Source: Dokdonella_A sp049583635
GTDB taxonomy: Bacteria; Pseudomonadota; Gammaproteobacteria; Xanthomonadales; Rhodanobacteraceae
NCBI GenBank assembly: GCA_049583635.1
Contig: JBAUWF010000090.1
Coordinates: 62,001-126,000, forward strand
Direction: 5' to 3'
Length of the DNA: 64,000 nt
The position numbers were made by a program, and so were the translations under genes. The stretch's first letter is position 1. Every line of letters starts with the position of its first letter. Below, piece by piece: positions 7,860 through 16,086 of this stretch. The notes under the pieces were generated by a model, which saw nothing but the letters and a program-made list of their open reading frames with translations, was not told the DNA's origin and ran no database searches.

Positions 7860-9689
7860 TCAGTTCACGGGTGGCAGAACATGTATGACTTCGGCGATCG
7901 TGGTGATCCCCCGAGCGACTTGGGCCGCCGCCGAAGCCTGCAGCGGACGCATGCCCTCGGAGCGTGCCGCCGCGATCAGCGCCGCCAGATCCATCTGCTC
8001 GTGTATCAGCGCGCGCAAGGCCGCTGAGATGACCATCATCTCGTAGATGCCGGTACGGCCGAGAAAGCCGGTCTTGCGACATTCGAGACAACCCTTGGGA
8101 CCGAAATTGTGCTCCGGCGCCGCGATGCCCCAGCCATGCGTCAGCGCGTTCCAGGCATCCATGTCGATCGGCGTTTCGGTCTTGCAGTGCGGACACAGGG
8201 TGCGCACCAGCCGTTGCGCAACGACTCCGGCCAGGGTTGATTGAATGAGGTAATTCGGCACGCCGAGATCGAGCAGACGCGTAATCGCGCTCGGCGCATC
8301 GTTGGTATGCAGCGTCGACAGCACCAGATGTCCGGTCAGCGACGCCTGTACCGCCATCTGTGCGGTTTCGAGATCACGGATCTCGCCGATCATGATGATG
8401 TCCGGATCCTGTCGCAGCAACGTGCGCACGCCGCTCGCGAAATCCAGGTCGATCGCTGCCTGCACCTGCATCTGGTTGAATTCGGGCGAGACCATTTCGA
8501 TCGGATCCTCGACCGTGCACACGTTGATGTCCGGCGTGGCCAGTACTTTCAGCGTCGAATACAGCGTGGTCGTCTTGCCCGACCCGGTTGGTCCGGTGAC
8601 CAGCACGATGCCATGCGGGCGCTCGACCAGCTTGCGCCAGATCGCTTCCTCGCTCGACGAAAAGCCGAGCTGGCTGAAATCCTTGACCACGATGTCGGGA
8701 TCGAAGATTCGCATCACCATTTTTTCGCCGAATGCGGTCGGCATGCTGGACAGTCGCAATTCGACTTCACGTCCGCCTGGGGAGCGTGTCTTGATACGGC
8801 CGTCCTGCGGGCGCCGCTTTTCGGCGACGTCCATGCGCCCGAGTATTTTGATGCGCGAGGTCACGGCGGTCATGACCGCCGTCGGCAACTCGAACACCTT
8901 GTGCATCACGCCGTCGATGCGAAATCGCATCGGGCTCATGTCGCGACGCGGTTCCAGATGAATATCCGAGGCGCGCTGCTCGAACGCGTATTGCAGCAGC
9001 CAGTCGACGATATGCACGACGTGACGGTCGTCGGCACCGATTTCGCCGCTCTTGCCGAGTTCGACCAGTTGCTCGAAATTGAGAATGCCGCGGCCATCCT
9101 GTCCGTCGCTCTTGGCGTCGCGCGCGCGCTGGATGGAGCGTTGCACGCTCCACCATTCGTTCAGATAACGTCCGACGTCCAGCGGATTGGCGACCACGCG
9201 CTGGATGTCCTTGCGAAGCACATGGGCGAGATCGGCGATCCAGCGCGTCTCGAACGGTTCGGACGTAGCGAATACCACCTGCAAATCGGTCACTGCCACC
9301 GGCAGGATGCGGTAGCGCTGCGCATAAGCGTGGCTGAGCACCTGAGTGACGGTCGCGACATCGATCTTCATCGGATCGATCTTCAGATACGCCAAGCCGG
9401 CGTGGCGGCCGAGCCACTGCGTCAACACTTCCAGGCTCAGGGGCTTTTCCGGATCGCGGGCGTTGGCCAGTTTGAGATTGGCGATCAGCACCAGCGGATG
9501 CAGTTCCACGCGGCCGCGCGCGGTGCGCACATCGGCGCGCACGCGTTTGACGTCGGCCTCGACGATCAGACCGTCGGCAAGCAGCGCGGCCAATACGCCA
9601 TCAAGTTCCAGTCTCCGTGACGCCTCGCGCTCGGGTTCTACGGGGTGCCCTCGCCCGCGGACTGCCGGTGGTTGCGGAATAGTCGCCAT
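7860..9689 (-). CDS. GspE/PilB-family type II secretion / type IV pilus ATPase
   Basis: Hexameric ATPases of this family drive pilin assembly or pseudopilus-based secretion from the cytoplasmic face. The 609-residue product has an N-terminal MshEN/T2SSE_N-like domain (about 40-190), a GspE ATPase core with Walker A GPTGSGKTTTLYS (Lys372), Walker B-type DPDIIMIGEIRDLETA and the HTNDA box, and a four-cysteine zinc site (CPHC and CLEC) near the C terminus. I chose the ATG at 9689, which has GGAGG about 11 bases upstream; the frame is open to 9752. No pilin, GspF or secretin genes adjoin it, so whether it serves a pilus or a secretion system is undecided. Confidence 0.9.
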   Translation of the reverse strand: MATIPQPPAVRGRGHPVEPEREASRRLELDGVLAALLADGLIVEADVKRVRADVRTARGRVELHPLVLIANLKLANARDPEKPLSLEVLTQWLGRHAGLAYLKIDPMKIDVATVTQVLSHAYAQRYRILPVAVTDLQVVFATSEPFETRWIADLAHVLRKDIQRVVANPLDVGRYLNEWWSVQRSIQRARDAKSDGQDGRGILNFEQLVELGKSGEIGADDRHVVHIVDWLLQYAFEQRASDIHLEPRRDMSPMRFRIDGVMHKVFELPTAVMTAVTSRIKILGRMDVAEKRRPQDGRIKTRSPGGREVELRLSSMPTAFGEKMVMRIFDPDIVVKDFSQLGFSSSEEAIWRKLVERPHGIVLVTGPTGSGKTTTLYSTLKVLATPDINVCTVEDPIEMVSPEFNQMQVQAAIDLDFASGVRTLLRQDPDIIMIGEIRDLETAQMAVQASLTGHLVLSTLHTNDAPSAITRLLDLGVPNYLIQSTLAGVVAQRLVRTLCPHCKTETPIDMDAWNALTHGWGIAAPEHNFGPKGCLECRKTGFLGRTGIYEMMVISAALRALIHEQMDLAALIAAARSEGMRPLQASAAAQVARGITTIAEVIHVLPPVN

Positions 9690-9777
9690 GCCGACGCGTA
9701 CCTCCGAAAAAGCGCAAGCGGCGCGAGTCGTCGTCGTGAGCCGTGAATGCACCGCTTCGGCTCCGCGTCGCCACCGC

Positions 9778-9783
9778 TATACT
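9778..9783 (+). promoter_or_regulatory. Candidate -10 box of glyQ-glyS
   Basis: TATACT matches the sigma-70 -10 consensus at five of six positions and lies 34 bases before the glyQ ATG. No good -35 box is seen at 17 bases, so confidence is low. Confidence 0.35.
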
Positions 9784-9817
9784 AGCGCGCTTTGCTAAAA
9801 CCCCGCGACGAGAACGC

Positions 9818-10708
9818 ATGGCCGGCCCGACGTTCCAGCAACTCATCCAGACCCTCAATCGCTACTGGGCAGAGCAGGGCTGCGTGCTGGTGCAGTCGCT
9901 TGATACCGAGATCGGAGCGGCGACGTTCCATCCGGCCACGTTCCTGCGCGCGCTGGGTCCCGAACCCTGGGCTGCAGCGTTCGTGCAGCCTTGTCGGCGG
10001 CCGGGCGATGGTCGTTATGGCGAGAATCCGAATCGCCTGCAGCATTACTACCAGTACCAGGTAGTCATGAAGCCGAATCCGGATGATCTCGTCGAACGCT
10101 ATTTCAGCTCGCTCGAGGCGCTCGGTGTCGATCCACTCGTGCACGATCTGCGCCTGGTCGAGGACAACTGGGAATCGCCGACGCTCGGTGCGTGGGGCTT
10201 GGGCTGGGAAGTCTGGCTCGACGGCATGGAGATCACCCAGTTCACCTATTTCCAGCAAGCCGGTGGAATTGAATGCCGCCCGGTGACCGGCGAGATCACT
10301 TACGGCCTCGAACGCCTCGCCATGTATCTGCAGGACGTCGATAACGTATTCGATCTGGTGTGGACGCGAGCAGCGCACGGCAACGTGACCTACGGCGACG
10401 TGTTCCGTCAGAACGAGATCGAACAGAGCGCCTACAACTTCGAGTACGCCAACGTGCCGGAATTGCTGCGTTGGTTCAATGCGTGCGAAAGCGAGGCGCA
10501 ACACCTAATCGAGTTGAATCTGCCGTTGCCGGCCTACGATCAGGTCTGCAAGGCCAGCCATGCGTTCAATCTGCTCGACGCGCGCCGCGCGATCGGCGTG
10601 ACCGAACGCCAGCGCTACATCCTGCGTGTGCGCACCCTCGCGCGCGCGGTAGCCGAGGCCTGCTGTGCGAAGCGCGAGGCGCTGGCAGGCGAGGAGGCGA
10701 CCACGTGA
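9818..10708 (+). CDS. glyQ: Glycyl-tRNA synthetase alpha subunit
   Basis: With GlyS, this forms the alpha2-beta2 glycyl-tRNA synthetase; the alpha subunit binds glycine, ATP and makes the adenylate. The 296-residue product is of normal length and has the typical start (MAGPTFQQLIQTLNRYWAEQG), YGENPNRLQHYYQYQVVMKP, and GWEVWLDGMEITQFTYFQQ segments, plus TYGLERLAMYLQ. The ATG at 9818 matches the start of other GlyQ proteins; the frame extends upstream to 9743 without need. Its stop overlaps the glyS start by 4 bases (GTGA), so translation of the two subunits is coupled. Confidence 0.97.
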   Translation: MAGPTFQQLIQTLNRYWAEQGCVLVQSLDTEIGAATFHPATFLRALGPEPWAAAFVQPCRRPGDGRYGENPNRLQHYYQYQVVMKPNPDDLVERYFSSLEALGVDPLVHDLRLVEDNWESPTLGAWGLGWEVWLDGMEITQFTYFQQAGGIECRPVTGEITYGLERLAMYLQDVDNVFDLVWTRAAHGNVTYGDVFRQNEIEQSAYNFEYANVPELLRWFNACESEAQHLIELNLPLPAYDQVCKASHAFNLLDARRAIGVTERQRYILRVRTLARAVAEACCAKREALAGEEATT

Positions 10709-12909
10709 CCGATCACGAGTCTTTGCTCATCGAGCTAGGCACGGAAGAGCTCCCGCCCAAGTCGCTCGATGCGCTTGCCGCAGCGTTTGCGCGCGGCGTG
10801 TGCGATGGACTGGTCAAGCGCGAGATTGCGGCCGCCGTCGATGGCGCCAGGGTGTATTGCTCGCCACGCCGCCTCGCGGTGCTGGTGCCGGCCGTGGCTG
10901 CATCGCAACCGGACCAGACACTGGAGCGTCGCGGACCCGCCGTGAATGCCGCACTTGACGCGAGCGGTGAGCCAACCAGGGCGCTCGCGGGCTTTGCGCG
11001 CAGCTGCGGCATCGAGATTTCGCAACTCGAAAAACTCGAAACCGACAAGGGCGCCTGGTTTGTTCATCGCGCGCGTCACAAGGGCCGAACGACAGCGCAA
11101 CTGATACCGGAAATTCTCGACGAAGCGCTGCGTGCACTGCCGATCCCGAAACCCATGCGCTGGGGCGATCACGATTATTCTTTCGTGCGCCCGGCGCACT
11201 GGCTCGTTATCCTGCATGGCGCCGACGTGATTGACGTCGAACTGTTGGGGCAGAAGTCCGGACGCCAATCGCGCGGCCACCGCTTTCACCATCCATCGCC
11301 CGTACATGTTGCCGACGCGGAGTCGTGGCTCGATGCGCTGCGCATGGCCAAAGTGCTGGCCGATCCAGCCGAGCGTCGCGCGCGCATTCGCACCGAGGTC
11401 GAGCGCGCACACGCGGGTCAGGTGGGCAACCCGCGTCTGACCGACTTGCTGCTCAACGAGATCGCGAACCTTACCGAGTGGCCGGTCGCGATCGCCTGCG
11501 GATTCGATCCGGCGTTTCTGGCGGTGCCGCCCGAAGCGCTGGTGACAACGATGGAGGCAAACCAGAAATTTGTGCCGGTATTCGATGCGAACAATGCGCT
11601 CAGAGCGAATTTCGTGGGCGTCGCAAACATCGAAAGCAGCGTTCCGGACACCATCCGCAACGGGTACCAGCGCGTAATCCGGCCGCGTTTCGCCGACGCG
11701 AAGTTCTTCTGGGACGAGGACCGCAAGCAGCCGCTGGCATCGCATCAGGAGGCTCTGAAATCGGTGACCTACCAGCAGGCGCTTGGCAGCATGTGGGACA
11801 AGTGTCTGCGCGTCATCGAGTTGTCCCGCACGATCGCCAATCGGCTGCGTGATCAGGGCGTTGAGGTCGATACCGCACAAGTCGTACGCGCGGCGCAACT
11901 GTCGAAATGCGACTTGCTGACGCGAATGGTCGGTGAGTTTCCCGAACTGCAAGGCATCATGGGCCGCCATTACGCCGCGGCCGAAGGTGAAAGTGCCGGG
12001 ATCGCGCGTGCACTGGATGAGTTTTACCGGCCGCGCTTCGCCGGCGATGGGATTGCGGCCGGCAAGATAGGCCAAGTGCTTGCGGTTGCCGAGCGTCTCG
12101 ATACGTTGGCCGGGATATTCGCTGTCGGCATGAAGCCTTCCGGCAACAAGGATCCGTTTGCGTTGCGGCGTGCCGCACTGGGTCTTGCGCGCACCTTGAT
12201 CGAAGGGAACTTGCAGCTTGATTTGCGCGCACAGCTGATCGAGGCGGCTCAGTTGGTTCTTCGCGCGCTGGAATCCGTAAAGGCGCGCGGATTGAAGGCC
12301 GCCATCGACGAGGCCAAGAAAAAGGGTGTCGATGCATTGAGGGCATCCACGGCGTATTGGGCGCGCGATGAAGAACAACTCGCGCTCGAGGTCCATGAAT
12401 TCGTCGTCGATCGCCTGCGCGGCTACTACGCCGACCACGACATCTGCGGCGAGGCCTTCGATGCGGTGCGCGCGATGGCGCCGAGCGACCTCACGGACTT
12501 CGACCGGCGCTTGCGAGCGGTCGTTGCGTTCGCGCAATTGCCCGAAGCCGCCGCGCTCGCGGCCGCGAACAAGCGCATCGGCAATCTGCTGCGTCAGGCC
12601 GATGAAAACGCGGACCGCGCGGCGTCTGATCGCGTTGACGAGGCTTTGTTCGAAGCCGGCGCCGAGCGCGATCTCTCAGGCGCGCTCGCGGATGCGGAAG
12701 TCGATGTCGCGCCGCTGATCGCGACCGATGATTATCTCGGGGTGCTCAAACGACTTGCGCGGCTGCGCGAACCTGTGGACGCCTATTTCGACGGCGTCAT
12801 GGTCATGGTCGATGACGCAGGTTTGCGGCGCAATCGCCTCGCGATGTTGCGCCGCTTGCAGGACCTGTTCCTGCGCGTGGCCGATATCGGGCGCCTCGCG
12901 GCAAGTTGA
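10705..12909 (+). CDS. glyS: Glycyl-tRNA synthetase beta subunit
   Basis: The beta subunit binds tRNA-Gly and supplies the anticodon-recognition part of the enzyme. The 734-residue product begins LLIELGTEELPPKSLDAL, contains PKPMRWGDHDYSFVRPAHWL, EALVTTMEANQKFVPVFD, and the HD-like segment GIMGRHYAAAEGE, and ends with a DALR-type anticodon-binding domain. It is slightly longer than the E. coli protein (689). The GTG at 10705 overlaps the glyQ stop by 4 bases and is the natural start; the frame is open upstream only as a shadow of glyQ. Confidence 0.97.
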   Translation: MTDHESLLIELGTEELPPKSLDALAAAFARGVCDGLVKREIAAAVDGARVYCSPRRLAVLVPAVAASQPDQTLERRGPAVNAALDASGEPTRALAGFARSCGIEISQLEKLETDKGAWFVHRARHKGRTTAQLIPEILDEALRALPIPKPMRWGDHDYSFVRPAHWLVILHGADVIDVELLGQKSGRQSRGHRFHHPSPVHVADAESWLDALRMAKVLADPAERRARIRTEVERAHAGQVGNPRLTDLLLNEIANLTEWPVAIACGFDPAFLAVPPEALVTTMEANQKFVPVFDANNALRANFVGVANIESSVPDTIRNGYQRVIRPRFADAKFFWDEDRKQPLASHQEALKSVTYQQALGSMWDKCLRVIELSRTIANRLRDQGVEVDTAQVVRAAQLSKCDLLTRMVGEFPELQGIMGRHYAAAEGESAGIARALDEFYRPRFAGDGIAAGKIGQVLAVAERLDTLAGIFAVGMKPSGNKDPFALRRAALGLARTLIEGNLQLDLRAQLIEAAQLVLRALESVKARGLKAAIDEAKKKGVDALRASTAYWARDEEQLALEVHEFVVDRLRGYYADHDICGEAFDAVRAMAPSDLTDFDRRLRAVVAFAQLPEAAALAAANKRIGNLLRQADENADRAASDRVDEALFEAGAERDLSGALADAEVDVAPLIATDDYLGVLKRLARLREPVDAYFDGVMVMVDDAGLRRNRLAMLRRLQDLFLRVADIGRLAAS

Positions 12910-12917
12910 GTGGACGC

Positions 12918-12934
12918 ACGACCGAAACGGTCGT
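12918..12934. terminator. Short hairpin after glyS, possible bidirectional terminator
   Basis: ACGACCG and CGGTCGT form a perfect 7-bp stem around a 3-base loop, 8 bases past the glyS stop and between two convergent genes. No thymine run follows on either strand, so it may only protect or pause the transcript. Confidence 0.35.
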
Positions 12935-12975
12935 CTGCCGAAATTGGCTGATTGCCGGAGCCCGCGTCCGGCCGC

Positions 12976-15900
12976 TCAATGTCCCGCGTCTTCGATCGCG
13001 CGTTCGTGCGCGAGCGGATTCGCGCTTGCGGATGATTGCGGTCGCGGCCACTTGTCCTCGCCGCGGATCTTCAGTTTCGGTTGTGCGCGCGGCTTGCGCT
13101 CTTCGGGGGTCTTGACCTCGAAAGCGGTTTCGCTGCTGGCACCGCCGGTGCTGAGCTTCAACGTGTATTTGCCGGGTTCGATGTAGAGCCGTTGCCCGAG
13201 CCGTACCGCTTCGGCATACGGCGTCTTCGACAGACTCGGTTCGGTGCCGGCCTTGTCCTTGGCCAGTTTCGCCCGTTCCGCAGCAAGCGCGAGATTTCTG
13301 TCGACCAGCAGATCCCATTCGTAGCTGTTGACACCGCGTTTGGCCGCGAGCTTGATTTCACGCAACGGCCGCTTCTCCTGGTTGAGCACGGTCAGTGTTG
13401 CATCGCCATCGGCTTTGGCCCAATAGGTTCCGTCGACTTGGGGCAGGTACGGCGTTTCGTCGAACCACAGCGACGGCCGTGAGTGCCAGTCGCGTTTGGA
13501 CTGAATGTCCTCGACCGGAAACAGCTTGACCGCCTCGTCTTGCACAGCGGGCGTCAATTCCTGCACCGGCAACACATCGATGATCCACGCGCTGCGGCCG
13601 TGGGTGGCGGCAATGAGTTCGCGTTCGCGCGGATGGACGGCCAGATCGTGCACGGGTACGTTGGGCAGGTTCGACTGCAGCCCCTGCCAGGTCGCGCCGC
13701 GATCGACGGAGACATAGACGCCGCGATCGGTGCCGACATAGAGCACATCCGGATTGATCGTGTCCTCGCGTACCACATTGATCGGTTCGGCCGGCAGGTT
13801 CTTGCCGATGTCGGTCCAGTGCCGACCGCTGTCGTCGGTGCGATAAAGATAGGCACGATTGTCATCGTCGCGATAGCCGTTGAGGGAGACATAGGCGCGT
13901 GCGGCATCGAAGTGCGATGCCTCGACGCGGCTGACCCAGCGATCCGGCAGCTTGCCGGCAAAGTCCTTCCACTGGCCGCCAGCGTCGGTGCTCAGCCACA
14001 CGTGACCGTCATCGGTGCCAACCCACAGCAGGCCGAATTGTCTGGGTGATTCGGACACCGTGGTGATGGTCCCGTATGGAACATCGCCACGCTTCCTGGT
14101 CGTGGTGAGGTCCGGACTGATCGCGCGCCAGCTGTCACCCTGATCGAGCGAGCGATAAAGCCGATCGGTGCCGAAATATACGACATCCTGATTGTGCTGC
14201 GACAGGATGACCGGGCTGGTCCAGTTGTAGCGCAGGCTTGGATCATCGAATGTCAGCGGGCGCGGGCGCACTTCATGCTTGCCGGCCGGGCCGTTGCGCT
14301 GGTAGTGACCGAACTGATAGCCGGTGTAGATGGTCTTGTTGTCTCGCGTGTCGATCGCACAGTACATGCCGTCGCCGCCGCCGACCTCGGTCCAGTGCTG
14401 ACCTTGGCGCCATTTGGTCCTGCTCGATCCCTTGTAGCTTCCATTGTCCTGCAGACCTCCACACACGTTGTACGGGTCGGCCATGTCGTAGGTGATCTGG
14501 TAGAACTGTCCGACCGGCTGCGCATCGAGCTTGAGCCAGGTCTTGCCGCCGTCGTAGGTCACGTCGATGCCGCCATCATTGCCGGCGATCATGCGCTCGG
14601 GGTCGTTCGGATCGATCACGAGTTCGTGGTAGTCGCCGTGCACATTCGGACCGTTCAGCCCGTGCCAGCTCTTGCCGCCGTCGGTTGACTCGATCAGAGG
14701 CACTCCTTCGGCATAGACGTGATCGGGATTGTCGGGCGCGACGCGTACCTGACCGAAATAGTAACCGTAGGTGTAGTTGACTTCGCGCAGCGGTGCGGGA
14801 TTGGTCTTGTGCCAGCTCGTGCCGGCATCGTCCGAGCGGTAAAGCTCGAGCTGTTTTACATCGCTGTCGAACAGTGCATGTTCGGCTTCGTCGAGCTTGG
14901 CGGCCAGGCCAGCGAGCGTGATCTTGCCCGACTTCACCATCACGGTGAGTTTCTTTGCATCGATCGACGTCGGCAGATCGTAGTTGCGGATGAAGGTCTC
15001 GACCTCGTCGGGATCCTGGCGCAGGAACTCTTCCCTGCTCATCGTCTTGAGGCGTTTGGGTGTCAGTGGGCGATCGCCGAGATCCTGCTGATCGGCGGGC
15101 AACTCCTGCCAGTTGTCGACACTCGCGTAGATCGTGCCGGGCTGGCTTGGCGAGATTGCGATACCGATGCGACCGACCTTGTCGTGGGTCGGAAAGCCGT
15201 TGGCCATGCGTGTCCAGTGATCGCCGCCGTCACTCGACTTGTACAGGCCCGAGCCCTTGCCGGCCTCGCGGAAATTCCAGGCGTGGCGTTCGCGATCCCA
15301 CAGTGCTGCGTAGATCACATTCGAGTCGTGTGGATCGAGCGCAAGGTCGATCGCGCCGGTCCACGGCGTATCACCGTTCAGGATCCGCTGCCAGGACTTG
15401 CCACCATCGCGCGTGCGATAGACGCCACGCTGGCCGCCGTCGCTGTAGAGCTTGCCGAGCGCGGCGACGTAGACGGTTTTGGAATCCTTCGGATCGATGG
15501 CGATGCGTGCGATGCGGTCGCTCTGATCGAGTCCGGACGGCGTGAACGTCTTGCCGCCATCGTCGGATCGGAACAGGCCCATGCCGCCATACGAGGATCG
15601 TGAGGAATTGGCTTCGCCGGTACCGACCCAGAGCGTTTCGGGATGAGTTGGATCGACCGCGATGGCCCCGGTAGCTGTCGTCGGCAGACGGTCACTCAGC
15701 GGTTTGAAGCTCACGCCGTTATTGGTGGTCTTCCAGACACCGCCGGTCGCATAGGCCACATAAAACGTGTACGGCTTGCCCGGTACCGAAGCTACTTCGA
15801 CGACGCGACCGCCCTGCACGATGGGTCCGATATTGCGCCAGTGCAGGCCGTTGAACAGCGATTTGTTATCCAGTACCTCGTGCTGCCGCCACGCGGCCCA

Positions 15901-16017
15901 GCGACTGGTGTCCCCGCCTCGACCAACTGCAACGCTGGCATTTGCGCCAAAGGCCGTAAGTATCAGCATTGCGACCAGCGTCAGTCGCGACAGATGTTGC
16001 AAACGCATGGCGTGCAT
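12976..16017 (-). CDS. Large exported BNR / VPS10-like beta-propeller protein (annotated glycosyl hydrolase in relatives)
   Basis: The 1013-residue product has a signal peptide (HLSRLTLVAMLILTAFGANA) and many copies of the BNR/Asp-box motif: S/T-x-D-x-G-x-T/S-W occurs repeatedly (for example SDDGGKTFTPSG, TRDGGKSWQRIL, SDDAGTSWHKTN, STDGGKSWHGLN, SVDRGATWQGL), giving one or two beta-propellers as in sortilin/VPS10 and sialidase-like proteins. A C-terminal part of about 150 residues (ATLTVLNQEKRPLREIKLAAK and LYIEPGKYTLKLS) looks like an Ig-like domain pair. Homologues are labelled glycosyl hydrolases but no catalytic residues can be assigned. The ATG at 16017 has an AAGGA site 7 bases upstream. 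The ligand is unknown. Confidence 0.85.
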   Translation of the reverse strand: MHAMRLQHLSRLTLVAMLILTAFGANASVAVGRGGDTSRWAAWRQHEVLDNKSLFNGLHWRNIGPIVQGGRVVEVASVPGKPYTFYVAYATGGVWKTTNNGVSFKPLSDRLPTTATGAIAVDPTHPETLWVGTGEANSSRSSYGGMGLFRSDDGGKTFTPSGLDQSDRIARIAIDPKDSKTVYVAALGKLYSDGGQRGVYRTRDGGKSWQRILNGDTPWTGAIDLALDPHDSNVIYAALWDRERHAWNFREAGKGSGLYKSSDGGDHWTRMANGFPTHDKVGRIGIAISPSQPGTIYASVDNWQELPADQQDLGDRPLTPKRLKTMSREEFLRQDPDEVETFIRNYDLPTSIDAKKLTVMVKSGKITLAGLAAKLDEAEHALFDSDVKQLELYRSDDAGTSWHKTNPAPLREVNYTYGYYFGQVRVAPDNPDHVYAEGVPLIESTDGGKSWHGLNGPNVHGDYHELVIDPNDPERMIAGNDGGIDVTYDGGKTWLKLDAQPVGQFYQITYDMADPYNVCGGLQDNGSYKGSSRTKWRQGQHWTEVGGGDGMYCAIDTRDNKTIYTGYQFGHYQRNGPAGKHEVRPRPLTFDDPSLRYNWTSPVILSQHNQDVVYFGTDRLYRSLDQGDSWRAISPDLTTTRKRGDVPYGTITTVSESPRQFGLLWVGTDDGHVWLSTDAGGQWKDFAGKLPDRWVSRVEASHFDAARAYVSLNGYRDDDNRAYLYRTDDSGRHWTDIGKNLPAEPINVVREDTINPDVLYVGTDRGVYVSVDRGATWQGLQSNLPNVPVHDLAVHPRERELIAATHGRSAWIIDVLPVQELTPAVQDEAVKLFPVEDIQSKRDWHSRPSLWFDETPYLPQVDGTYWAKADGDATLTVLNQEKRPLREIKLAAKRGVNSYEWDLLVDRNLALAAERAKLAKDKAGTEPSLSKTPYAEAVRLGQRLYIEPGKYTLKLSTGGASSETAFEVKTPEERKPRAQPKLKIRGEDKWPRPQSSASANPLAHERAIEDAGH

Positions 16018-16086
16018 GGCGGCTTCCTTCGATTACACAGGACAACAAACATAGTCCGCTCGTGCCCGCGCTGCCCGGGTCACAGG

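Noticed and set aside
8241..9620. 459-residue ORF on the plus strand across the GspE-type gene
   Set aside because: Shadow of the ATPase gene on the other strand; the sequence is rich in Arg, His and Asp as expected from antisense reading and has no domain.
10735..12537. 600-residue antisense ORF opposite glyS
   Set aside because: It is the shadow of a well-conserved glyS frame; GC-rich codon bias leaves long open antisense frames, and the translation shows no recognisable domain.
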